A stretch of DNA of 7,912 nt from an uncultured bacterium (GTDB lineage: Bacteria; Cloacimonadota; Cloacimonadia; Cloacimonadales; Cloacimonadaceae): assembly GCA_937924555.1 (NCBI GenBank), contig CALDSN010000059.1, positions 1 through 7,912 on the forward strand. Direction: 5' to 3'. Below are positions 1 through 5,345 of the stretch, in pieces; within the stretch, counting starts at the first letter, position 1; every line of letters starts with the position of its first letter. The notes under the pieces were generated by a model, which was given only the letters and a program-made list of their open reading frames with translations, searched no databases and was not told the DNA's origin. Position numbers and translations under genes: made by a program.

Positions 1-103
1 ATAAACCAATACGACCACTGTGACACGGGATACCGATTTGAAGGTTTGGGTGAGACTTTGTATCTGCTATCTCGCCTATGCCTTGCCTATGGGGTTACGG
101 TAG

Positions 104-152
104 AGATGCGGTTGCGCCTCCCAGCGAAGTGCTGGGCATTGCAACCGCATCT
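104..152. repeat. Long stem-loop (inverted repeat) downstream of rnhC
   Basis: Perfect 12-bp arms (AGATGCGGTTGC at 104-115 and GCAACCGCATCT at 141-152) enclose a small internal loop and a second 6-bp stem (CCCAGC at 120-125, GCTGGG at 131-136) with the loop GAAGT. No T-run follows on either strand, so it is not a standard Rho-independent terminator. It lies about 100 nt past the rnhC stop codon and could limit read-through or protect the 3' end of the folC-rnhC mRNA, or be a copy of a dispersed REP-like element. The rest of 1-249 shows no gene I can support. Confidence 0.75.
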
Positions 153-249
153 CAAGCGTGGATCAATAAGCAAGCAATAGGAAGGATAGAAGGGATAAGC
201 GATAGCAACTATATGTTGAAGGGGGTTAGCGGAGACGGGCTAAAAACGG

Positions 250-1182
250 TTAACTCAGCTTAAGTTTAACTTTATCGGTGGTTTTGAAGTGCAGCTTCGC
301 AACCTCACCCAAACGGGCAAAGCCATATTTGCGGCTGAACTCCACCGCTGTTGTAATGGTGATGTTGGCTGCCCCAAAGGGGAGCTTCATGTGGAATTGT
401 TTGTGGAGGGAATTCATCCCCTCCAAGAACTGATAGCGGGCAATTATGGAGGCAGCAGCAACCGCGGGATCTGCTTCTGCGCCTGTTCGCTCGATGCAGG
501 GAACGAGGCATTTTCTTTCTTTCAGGCTGCGCCTTACCTTTTGCGCCACGCTGAATTGATCAACCAGTATCCCCTGTGCGTTACTCTGTGTCTTGAGCAG
601 ATTTTCCAGGCAGGTTACATGCAGCCAGGTTAAAAGGTCGTTCAGGTTCTTGTTTTGGCGGTTGAAAGAAGATATCAATTCATTATATTTTATCGGTTTG
701 AGGGCTATGCAGGATATGCGGTTTGCGTAGTTGGCATATAGTATTTTGGCGGTTTTAACTATCTCAGAATCATCCATACGCTTGCTATCCCTGATCTTCA
801 GAATGGCAAAATGCTCGGCAAGGCTTTGGTCGTAAGCAAAGGCGCAAACCACGGGAGCACCGAAATAGTCACCCTTTCCGCTCTCATCACTGCCCAGCCA
901 GGAAGTCCATGTGTGAAAACCCGTAGGCTTGGGCTCTTCAATGCGAGCAGAACCACACAGAGTGTGCAACAGCTCTTTCAGCGGGTTGGGATCCTTGCCG
1001 CCGATAACCGTGCTTATGCCCTTCTTTTCGGAGTGATAAACATTTAGCGTGCAGGTATATTTGTCCTTGGCAAGGCGCAGCTGCACCCCATAATCCAGCT
1101 CCCGATGCTCGGTGCAGATTATCCCCGCACGCTCCAGCAAGGGATAGAGATTGGCAAGGTAATGCTCCAGCTCTTTATGCAT
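250..1182 (-). CDS. rnhC: Ribonuclease HIII
   Basis: Endoribonuclease that cuts the RNA strand of RNA/DNA hybrids in the cytoplasm (R-loops, primers). The 310-residue product matches the usual length of about 300-310. Residues 1-80 fit the N-terminal TBP-like hybrid-binding domain that separates HIII from HII. The catalytic domain opens with SDESGKGDYFGAP (98-110), the HIII hallmark. The likely metal-binding acidic residues are D99, E100, D208 (in LVDQF) and D238 (in AEADPAVAAASIIAR); DSKRM at 132-136 is also typical. The frame stays open upstream to 1272, but those extra residues lie inside folC, so I chose the ATG at 1182. This start overlaps the folC stop by 8 nt (ATGCATAA) and has no good Shine-Dalgarno sequence, which suggests translational coupling. 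The last residues (KVKLKLS) are basic. Confidence 0.93.
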   Translation of the reverse strand: MHKELEHYLANLYPLLERAGIICTEHRELDYGVQLRLAKDKYTCTLNVYHSEKKGISTVIGGKDPNPLKELLHTLCGSARIEEPKPTGFHTWTSWLGSDESGKGDYFGAPVVCAFAYDQSLAEHFAILKIRDSKRMDDSEIVKTAKILYANYANRISCIALKPIKYNELISSFNRQNKNLNDLLTWLHVTCLENLLKTQSNAQGILVDQFSVAQKVRRSLKERKCLVPCIERTGAEADPAVAAASIIARYQFLEGMNSLHKQFHMKLPFGAANITITTAVEFSRKYGFARLGEVAKLHFKTTDKVKLKLS

Positions 1183-2455
1183 CTTTGCGGTATGCTTGCA
1201 GCACCTCTCCCACAGTGTACAGCGAACCTCCGGCAACCAACACATCATCCGCTTGGCAATCTGCCAGAGCAAGGCTTAGTGCCTCAGCCACCGATGCAGC
1301 AGTTTTGTAGGGCACATTATGCTTTGCCACAGCCGCAGCCTGAGCTTCCACTGTGGCAGCACGGTCAGATTGGTTCTGGGCGATGTATATCATGTCTGCG
1401 CTTTGGCAGAACAGATGAATCATTTCGCTATAGTCTTTATCCGCCAGAATGGAGATGAGGAAGCGTAGTTTACGGTTGGGGAACATCTTATGCAAGGTAT
1501 TGGTAAGTGCGGTAACGCCATGCACGTTGTGTGCTCCGTCGATGATAATTACCGGGTTGGTGGAAAGCACCTGCATCCTGCCTTGCCAGTTGATGGTCTG
1601 CAGTGCTTTGCGTACAGCTTGCTCATCGGGTTTAATCCCGTGCTTTTTGGCATAGATGATGAAGGCAGTAAGCGCAGTGCCGAGATTCACCGCTTGGTGT
1701 TCGCCTATCAGGTTGGCTTGCAGGTTCTTAAATTCATAGCCCGCAAAGCTGTAATCAAAGCTCATTCCGCTAACCATGTCGCTGTTTATCGTGGCAAACC
1801 AATCGTGATTATAGCGGAAAACAGGAGCTTTCTTGGCATACGCCACGCCTTCGATTATCCCACGGGGGGAATCCAGGATGTCACCCAGCACCAAGGGCAC
1901 AGCTTGCTTGATGATCCCCGCTTTCTCTCCGGCGATAATCTCCAAGGTTCCGCCAAGAGTCTTCACATGATCCAAGCCGATATTGGTTATCACCGCCACA
2001 TCGGGAGTAAAAAGATTAGTGGCATCCAATCTGCCGCCTAATCCCACTTCCATCACCGCCACCTGCATCTTGCGCTCGGCAAAAATGGCAAAGGCTATGG
2101 CAGTGGTAATCTCAAAGAAGGAAGCATCCCACTTCTGGAACAAAGGCTCATACTTGTGAAAGGCAGCCAGAACCGTTTCGAAAGGCAGTTCCTGACCCAT
2201 AATGCGGAAGCGTTCCGTATAGTTTATCAGGTGTGGTGAGGTGTTCAATGCGGTGCTAAGTCCGTGTGCCAAGCAAAGAGCTTCCAGCGTGGCAGAAACG
2301 CTGCCCTTGCCATTTGTTCCGGCTACATGAAAGCCGTGCAGTGCCTTCTCCGGATTGCCCATATCGGCAAGCAGTCCGGTCATGCGATTGAGCTCCAGCT
2401 TCACATTGCCGGAGTATTTCTGGTAGATGTGATCCAAGAATTCTTGATATTGCAT
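1175..2455 (-). CDS. folC: Bifunctional folylpolyglutamate synthase / dihydrofolate synthase
   Basis: Mur-ligase-family enzyme that adds glutamate to folates (and usually to dihydropteroate) with ATP, in cytoplasmic folate metabolism. The 426 residues match the family length. Visible motifs: the P-loop GTNGKGS (46-52), TSPHL (72-76), EVGLGGRLDATN (136-147), ITNIGLDHVKTLGGT (156-170) followed by IAGEKAGIIK (174-183), GEHQAVN (251-257), QGRMQ (291-295) and DGAHN (306-310) in the C-terminal Mur ligase domain. An upstream in-frame codon exists at 2494, but the ATG at 2455 is preceded by AGAGGA at good spacing and begins the usual N-terminal helix (MQYQEFLDHIY). The gene starts just after the pilin terminator, so it needs its own promoter or read-through; I see no convincing promoter in the short gap. 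It overlaps rnhC by 8 nt. Confidence 0.95.
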   Translation of the reverse strand: MQYQEFLDHIYQKYSGNVKLELNRMTGLLADMGNPEKALHGFHVAGTNGKGSVSATLEALCLAHGLSTALNTSPHLINYTERFRIMGQELPFETVLAAFHKYEPLFQKWDASFFEITTAIAFAIFAERKMQVAVMEVGLGGRLDATNLFTPDVAVITNIGLDHVKTLGGTLEIIAGEKAGIIKQAVPLVLGDILDSPRGIIEGVAYAKKAPVFRYNHDWFATINSDMVSGMSFDYSFAGYEFKNLQANLIGEHQAVNLGTALTAFIIYAKKHGIKPDEQAVRKALQTINWQGRMQVLSTNPVIIIDGAHNVHGVTALTNTLHKMFPNRKLRFLISILADKDYSEMIHLFCQSADMIYIAQNQSDRAATVEAQAAAVAKHNVPYKTAASVAEALSLALADCQADDVLVAGGSLYTVGEVLQAYRKDA

Positions 2456-2481
2456 ATTATATCCTCTATTTGGCGGGGCAT

Positions 2482-2528
2482 AAAAAAAGCTCAAACAGCA
2501 TCCGCAAAATCGAACGCTGTTTGAACTT
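2482..2528 (-). terminator. Rho-independent terminator after the pilin-like gene
   Basis: On the minus strand, arms at 2516-2528 and 2487-2499 form a 13-bp stem (core TCAAACAGC/GCTGTTTGA, one G-T wobble) with a 16-nt loop, followed by seven Ts (2488-2482, two of them paired in the stem). It begins 18 nt after the pilin stop codon, so it ends the ferritin-transglycosylase-pilin unit and separates it from folC-rnhC. Confidence 0.88.
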
Positions 2529-2546
2529 CATTTTGATAAAAGTATG

Positions 2547-3206
2547 TTATTCTGCTACGGGTGCTTCCACTGCGCCGAACTTGTCCGGGAAGAGGATAGC
2601 ACGCAGAGCCGTGGTATTCTCTTTGCGCTTCTGGAAAGCATTGGCATCGGTCTTCCAGATTTCGATATACTTCTTAATCAGCTCTTCTTTGCGGGCACCG
2701 TTGGAACCGGTTTCTTTATCTATAAAGTCTATATCTTCAATCATATAGTTCTGCAACTGAGTGGGGTCCATATTCTCATAGAATGCTTTGGGCAGGAAAT
2801 GCTTGTGATAGCCGGAAAGATTGGGGCAAAGCACAATCACGCCATAGTTATGCTTAACTTCTGTGCCAACCTGCTCGGCAACATACTTGCCATAAACGAG
2901 ATACTCGTTCTTTTGGCGGGAGGTTTCGGGGCAATAGCGCAGAGAAGGGAGATACTTGCTTTTGGGATCGTTTTTCTTGGCGGTTTTGGTAAGCAGGCTA
3001 AGGTCTCCGCTGAAATCCTGGTTGGTATCACGCATATAGTCCGTGGTAGCCACCCAGATCTGCTTCATGTTGTTGATGCAATCATCAACGTTCTTTTCTT
3101 TATCCAGATTATAAAAATTCGGCACTGCCAAGATGAACACCAAGGCAACGAAAAGGATGATACTGAGCACAGTATAAACCGAGATTCCGCTTTGGTTACG
3201 CAGCAT
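2547..3206 (-). CDS. Type IV pilin-like (pseudopilin) protein
   Basis: 219-residue protein with the architecture of a type IV pilin or type II secretion pseudopilin: a short leader (MLRNQSG), a likely prepilin peptidase site after G7, a hydrophobic helix (about 8-30) and a soluble domain. The mature N-terminus would be ISVYTVLSII, so position 5 is Thr and not the usual Glu. The segment DDCINNMKQIWVATTDYM (41-58) resembles the 'C.nNlkqi..A..dY' part of pseudopilins. C43, C92 and C127 lie in the soluble part, and the two CP motifs (92-93, 127-128) are also common in pilin-like proteins. The C-terminal third is charged (EELIKKYIEIWK) and not recognised. The ATG at 3206 has a good AGGAG six bases upstream. 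It follows the transglycosylase gene after 60 nt and is closed by the terminator at 2482-2528. The substrate or machine it serves is unknown; no other pilus genes are in the window. Confidence 0.62.
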   Translation of the reverse strand: MLRNQSGISVYTVLSIILFVALVFILAVPNFYNLDKEKNVDDCINNMKQIWVATTDYMRDTNQDFSGDLSLLTKTAKKNDPKSKYLPSLRYCPETSRQKNEYLVYGKYVAEQVGTEVKHNYGVIVLCPNLSGYHKHFLPKAFYENMDPTQLQNYMIEDIDFIDKETGSNGARKEELIKKYIEIWKTDANAFQKRKENTTALRAILFPDKFGAVEAPVAE

Positions 3207-3238
3207 AAGTCACTCCTGATATGAATTCTGCTTTAATG

Positions 3239-3263
3239 AAATTGGAGGGGGTATTCTCGTCAA
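3239..3263 (-). promoter_or_regulatory. Possible weak promoter for the pilin-like gene
   Basis: Just after the transglycosylase stop codon the minus strand reads CTTGACG, then a C-rich stretch ending in CCAATTTCATTAAAG. TTGACG (3263-3258) is a fair -35, but the -10 is poor (TTCATT to CATTAA at 17-19 nt spacing). It shares the CTTGAC...CCAATT layout with the stronger promoters at 4338-4365 and 7052-7077, which is the main reason to list it. Confidence 0.3.
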
Positions 3264-3266
3264 GCC

Positions 3267-3782
3267 TTATTTTTTCGGGGGGAGGATTTTGCCTATGTAG
3301 TTATAGGTCTCGGGGATGTCTCGAAATCTACTGCGATAGTCTGCATCCCGGTCAATCTTGGTGCCTTCCATGCGGTTAGACACCTTGGTTTCACCCCAGT
3401 TATATGCAGCCAATACCAAGCTCCAATTGCCGTTGTAACGCTTTTTTAAGTACAGAATGTATTTGGCGGATAAACGAAGGTTGTAAAAGGGCACAAACAG
3501 CAAGCCACGCTTGTGCTCTTTGTGGATATAATGCGCCGTGGGCTCCAGTATTTGCCCCAATCCAATTGCCTGAGAGGGCGAAACAGCAAAGGTGCGAAAC
3601 GAGCTTTCCGTCTTAATCAAGCGATAGAAAATGGCAGGGTCAATGCCGTAATAAACCGCCACCCCAACGGTCATAACCCGCACCGAGATGGGGTTGTAAA
3701 CCAGAATTAACAAAATAAGCAGCGCCAAAACAACCATGCTGATTATTGCGGCGCTGCCGTGTTTTCTTTTCTTTTTCTTCAC
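3267..3782 (-). CDS. Membrane-anchored lytic transglycosylase (SLT domain)
   Basis: Peptidoglycan-cleaving lytic transglycosylase, probably tethered to the inner membrane and acting in the periplasm. The 171 residues comprise a basic N-terminus (KKKKRK), one transmembrane segment (about 12-30) and an SLT/goose-lysozyme-like domain. Motifs in order: IKTESSFRTFAVSPSQAIG (56-74) with catalytic E59; GLGQIL (74-79), where most relatives have GLMQ(I/L)MP; AAYNWG (125-130, usually AAYNAG); and PETYNYIGKI (157-166), the typical end of the fold. The start is a GTG at 3782, because translation from it gives the basic residues and complete membrane anchor; no ATG in this frame precedes the anchor. There is no clear Shine-Dalgarno, and the start lies 31 nt after the ferritin stop, so it probably relies on coupling. 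Small single-domain SLT enzymes often open the wall for envelope-spanning machines, which would suit the downstream pilin-like gene; that link is inference. Confidence 0.88.
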   Translation of the reverse strand: MKKKKRKHGSAAIISMVVLALLILLILVYNPISVRVMTVGVAVYYGIDPAIFYRLIKTESSFRTFAVSPSQAIGLGQILEPTAHYIHKEHKRGLLFVPFYNLRLSAKYILYLKKRYNGNWSLVLAAYNWGETKVSNRMEGTKIDRDADYRSRFRDIPETYNYIGKILPPKK

Positions 3783-3813
3783 TTGTTTGGGTTTAATTAT
3801 GCTCGCTTTCAGC

Positions 3814-4299
3814 TTAGCGTAAACGCTTCTTGAAATCGTTCAACTTAAGTACGTGAGACACTTCTTCGTTGATTATCTTACGCAGCACAGCCTTAGTTTT
3901 GGGATTGCTGATGCCATCGGCAATGGCATGGAAGTATAGCAGGGTGTCCTTCTCAAAAGTTATGGCATTATCCACAACCCCAAAGATGTCTTTGGCACCC
4001 GCTGCAAGCTGGATTGCGCTGTATTCGCTGTTGAATATTCTGCCGTCCACTATGGTCTTCAGGTACAAGGAAACGAGTTCCCAATCTGTGGAAAGCTCCA
4101 GCACATCTTTGTCCAGTTCGTCACGCAGACTAAGGAAGGTCTTTTCGTGGTTCAGCTCCTGGTCGCGCAGGAACTCGATGAATTCGATTGCTTCCGCATT
4201 AAGGTCTTTACGCTTGGAAGCCTCATGGTAGAAGGCAAAGCCGTTCTTCTCAATCTGCACTGCCATTTCGATAACTTCATTAACAGAATATACTGCCAT
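3814..4299 (-). CDS. Rubrerythrin-like ferritin-family di-iron protein
   Basis: 161-residue four-helix ferritin-like protein of the rubrerythrin (COG1633-type) group. It lacks the C-terminal rubredoxin domain of classical rubrerythrin. Likely di-iron ligands sit in typical contexts: E17 in QIEKNGFAFY (15-24), E48 and H51 in RDQELNHEKTF (45-55), E116 in AITFEKDTLLYF (112-123), and E145/E146 with H149 in IINEEVSHVLKL (142-153). Proteins of this family usually reduce peroxide or oxidise iron in anaerobes; here the role is inferred from the family. The ATG at 4299 is preceded by a very strong AAGGAGG only four bases away. A sigma70-like promoter lies upstream (4338-4365). It is probably the first gene of a unit with the transglycosylase and the pilin-like gene. 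No CxxC rubredoxin motif is present nearby, so its electron donor must be encoded elsewhere. Confidence 0.85.
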   Translation of the reverse strand: MAVYSVNEVIEMAVQIEKNGFAFYHEASKRKDLNAEAIEFIEFLRDQELNHEKTFLSLRDELDKDVLELSTDWELVSLYLKTIVDGRIFNSEYSAIQLAAGAKDIFGVVDNAITFEKDTLLYFHAIADGISNPKTKAVLRKIINEEVSHVLKLNDFKKRLR

Positions 4300-4337
4300 T
4301 TTTCCTCCTTGGAAGGCTAATTATTGCTCTGTTACAT

Positions 4338-4365
4338 ATGATACAAATTGGGGTAAATAAGTCAA
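4338..4365 (-). promoter_or_regulatory. Sigma70-like promoter of the ferritin gene
   Basis: On the minus strand, TTGACT (4365-4360) and TATCAT (4343-4338) are separated by 16 nt. This would place the transcript start about 30 nt before the ATG, leaving room for the strong AAGGAGG site at 4310-4304. I see no clear PerR- or Fur-like palindrome overlapping it. Confidence 0.72.
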
Positions 4366-4398
4366 GCGAAATCATTAGCCCATTTATTAACTCTCGTT

Positions 4399-4486
4399 GC
4401 ATCCCTCTGGTTCGGATGCCACCTCAGCACCTCATATTTCCGAGGTGATTCCCTCATCCCACCCGGGAGTCACGAGGGAGTCACCT
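4399..4486. repeat. Overlapping, partly competing stem-loops
   Basis: Three inverted repeats in 88 nt. GCATCC (4399-4404) pairs with GGATGC (4414-4419). CACCTC (4428-4433) pairs with GAGGTG (4442-4447). A 13-bp stem with one G-T pair joins AGGTGATTCCCTC (4443-4455) and GAGGGAGTCACCT (4474-4486), with an inner TCCC/GGGA. The second and third stems share 4443-4447, so they exclude each other. CACCTCA (4420-4426, 4428-4434) is also directly repeated. No T-run follows. Confidence 0.7.
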
Positions 4487-4544
4487 AAGAATGACCTGGC
4501 ATTTCTTGCATGAGTGTTCGATTTAACACGGGTTGAATTCCAAT

Positions 4545-4615
4545 AAGAGGGAAAGAGGAAAAGAGAGGGAGAGCTGTGGGTTAATCGGTAAACGTTAGAC
4601 GTTAAACGAGCTGCG
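4545..4615. repeat. Compound dispersed repeat, copy A
   Basis: A purine-rich run (gagggaaagaggaaaagaga type) leads into GCTGTGGG, then TTAATCGGTAAACGTTAGAC (4581-4600) and GAGCTGCG (4608-4615). The same order of blocks recurs at 5143-5212 with small insertions and deletions, and a shorter relative lies at 5052-5077. Confidence 0.7.
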
Positions 4616-4624
4616 CTCATTTCA

Positions 4625-4656
4625 GGTTAACGGGTTAACAGGTTAGTAGGTTAGTA
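4625..4656. repeat. Four tandem copies of an 8-nt unit (GGTTAACA-like)
   Basis: Units GGTTAACG, GGTTAACA, GGTTAGTA and GGTTAGTA follow each other without gaps. Related units in the opposite orientation occur at 7270-7299, beyond the FG-GAP gene. Confidence 0.85.
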
Positions 4657-4691
4657 ATGACACTGAGTGAAGGTGCGTACAACATTCTTTT

Positions 4692-4781
4692 AACACAGAG
4701 AAAAGCAGAGCGAGGGCAGAGAAAAGCAGAGGAGGAGAAGGTAAATGGGATTGTAGGGGCTTTCCCTGTGTGTCTGCCCAA
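4692..4781. repeat. Dispersed 'cacagagaaaagcagag' cassette, copy 1
   Basis: The 15-nt sequence CAGAGAAAAGCAGAG occurs at 4696-4710 and again at 4717-4731 (period 21). It is followed by a 30-nt block at 4752-4781 (core GGGGCTTTCCCTGTGTGTC) that is repeated exactly at 5293-5322. The whole cassette aligns, with divergence, to 7169-7259. Translated on the minus strand, two copies give similar peptides (CFSLPSL...), which explains the spurious frames seen there. Confidence 0.82.
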
Positions 4782-4862
4782 GAGTGTTGACATTGCCGTC
4801 GTTTTCTCCGAAGAAGAAGACTCGGTGGCTATTGGAGTTCATGGCGGTGTGGATAATTGTGG

Positions 4863-5055
4863 AAGCGGCATCCTGCCGCTTTCTCGAAGGGTCTGCCCAA
4901 TGAATGATCATGGCAGAAACAATATCCTGCCGTTAAGCCCGGAGGGCGATATCCCATAGCGATGGGTTCGGAGCATTGCGCAGCAATGCGCAGACCCTCG
5001 TTACGGCACCTCACGACGTGACAAGCCCCTAAGGGCGACACAACCCTGGTGGGTT
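4863..5055. repeat. Array of seven small stem-loops
   Basis: Stems: AAGCGGCA/TGCCGCTT (4863-4881), GGCAG/CTGCC (4912-4931), GCCC/GGGC (4937-4947), CCCAT/ATGGG (4953-4966), GCATTGC/GCAATGC (4973-4989), GCCC/GGGC (5025-5036) and AACCC/GGGTT (5042-5055), all with loops of 3-10 nt. Segments 4935-4967 and 5023-5055 are diverged copies of one two-hairpin unit (AAGCCC..GGGCGA..CCC..GGGTT). Nothing suggests a protein. It is either a structured RNA-like element or a remnant of REP-type repeats. Confidence 0.72.
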
Positions 5056-5142
5056 AAACGGTAAATGTTAATCGGGCTGTACAGATTTCGGAGATACAGA
5101 GGGATAATGCGCATTGCAAATAGCATTGAAGGCTTTTTTCAA

Positions 5143-5212
5143 CACAGAGAAAAGCAGAGAAAATAAGAAAAAAGCTGAGGGGGGGGTAATCGTTAAACGT
5201 TAGACGAACTGC
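5143..5212. repeat. Compound dispersed repeat, copy B, with CAGAG block
   Basis: Contains CAGAGAAAAGCAGAG (5145-5159), an A/G-rich run, a G8 tract (5179-5186), then TAATCGTTAAACGTTAGAC (5187-5205) and GAACTGCG (5205-5212). The order matches copy A at 4545-4615, while the CAGAG block matches the cassettes at 4692 and 7169, so the families share parts. Confidence 0.72.
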
Positions 5213-5231
5213 GTATAATTAACAACCATTC

Positions 5232-5247
5232 GAGTCCCATGGGACTC
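5232..5247. repeat. Perfect 16-bp palindrome
   Basis: GAGTCCCATGGGACTC reads the same on both strands. It has no loop, so it fits a dimeric protein site or a repeat remnant better than an RNA hairpin. Nothing nearby shows its use. Confidence 0.6.
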
Positions 5248-5257
5248 TCCCCGTGGA

Positions 5258-5340
5258 CTTATAGTTCATATTGCTTGCAGACACAAACAACATGTAGGGG
5301 CTTTCCCTGTGTGTCTGCCCAATGAGCTTGCAACTATAAG
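5258..5340. repeat. 83-nt imperfect inverted repeat just after the FG-GAP gene
   Basis: Outer arms CTTATAGTT (5258-5266) and AACTATAAG (5332-5340), inner arms GCAGACACA (5277-5285) and TGTGTCTGC (5310-5318), and a small AGGG/CCCT stem at the tip. It begins 5 nt beyond the stop codon of the FG-GAP gene (5346-5348) and includes the second copy of the 30-nt direct repeat (5293-5322). On the minus strand no T-run follows, so termination is possible but not of the classical type. Its size and form also resemble a MITE-like element. Confidence 0.7.
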
Positions 5341-5345
5341 ACAGC

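Larger units (their letters stand above)
4300..5345. other. Repeat- and hairpin-rich intergenic region without a supported gene
   Basis: About 1 kb between the ferritin gene and the FG-GAP gene. Short open frames here (for example 4657-4959 plus, 4829-5041 minus, 4432-4620 minus) have no recognisable domain, no good ribosome site, and are made of the repeats listed separately. In order it holds the ferritin promoter, overlapping stem-loops (4399-4486), a purine-rich compound repeat (4545-4615), an 8-nt tandem repeat (4625-4656), a 'cacagagaaaagcagag' cassette (4692-4781), an array of seven stem-loops (4863-5055), a second compound repeat (5143-5212), a 16-bp palindrome (5232-5247) and an 83-nt inverted repeat (5258-5340). 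Confidence 0.8.

Noticed and set aside
1..249. tRNA or other known RNA gene
   Set aside because: No cloverleaf arms or T-loop consensus on either strand; the only strong structure is the simple hairpin at 104-152.
78..263. 61-codon plus-strand frame at the left edge
   Set aside because: It runs through the 104-152 hairpin and into the end of rnhC, has no recognisable domain or ribosome site, and its codons look random.
2456..2466. TATAAT directly before the folC ATG as a -10 box
   Set aside because: It is too close to the start codon: transcription would begin inside the gene. It is the spacer between AGAGGA and ATG, and no -35 fits because the terminator lies there.
4657..4959. 100-codon plus-strand frame and overlapping minus-strand frames at 4690-4911 and 4829-5041
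   Set aside because: All are composed of the dispersed repeats and stem-loops; similar peptides (CFSLPSL) arise wherever the cassette is copied, so they are translation of repeats, not genes.
5179..5186. Second G8 tract as a phase-variation site
   Set aside because: It lies in non-coding repeat DNA, so a length change there would not shift any supported reading frame.
4625..5322. CRISPR array
   Set aside because: Repeats are short, diverged and irregularly spaced, with no uniform spacers and no cas genes.
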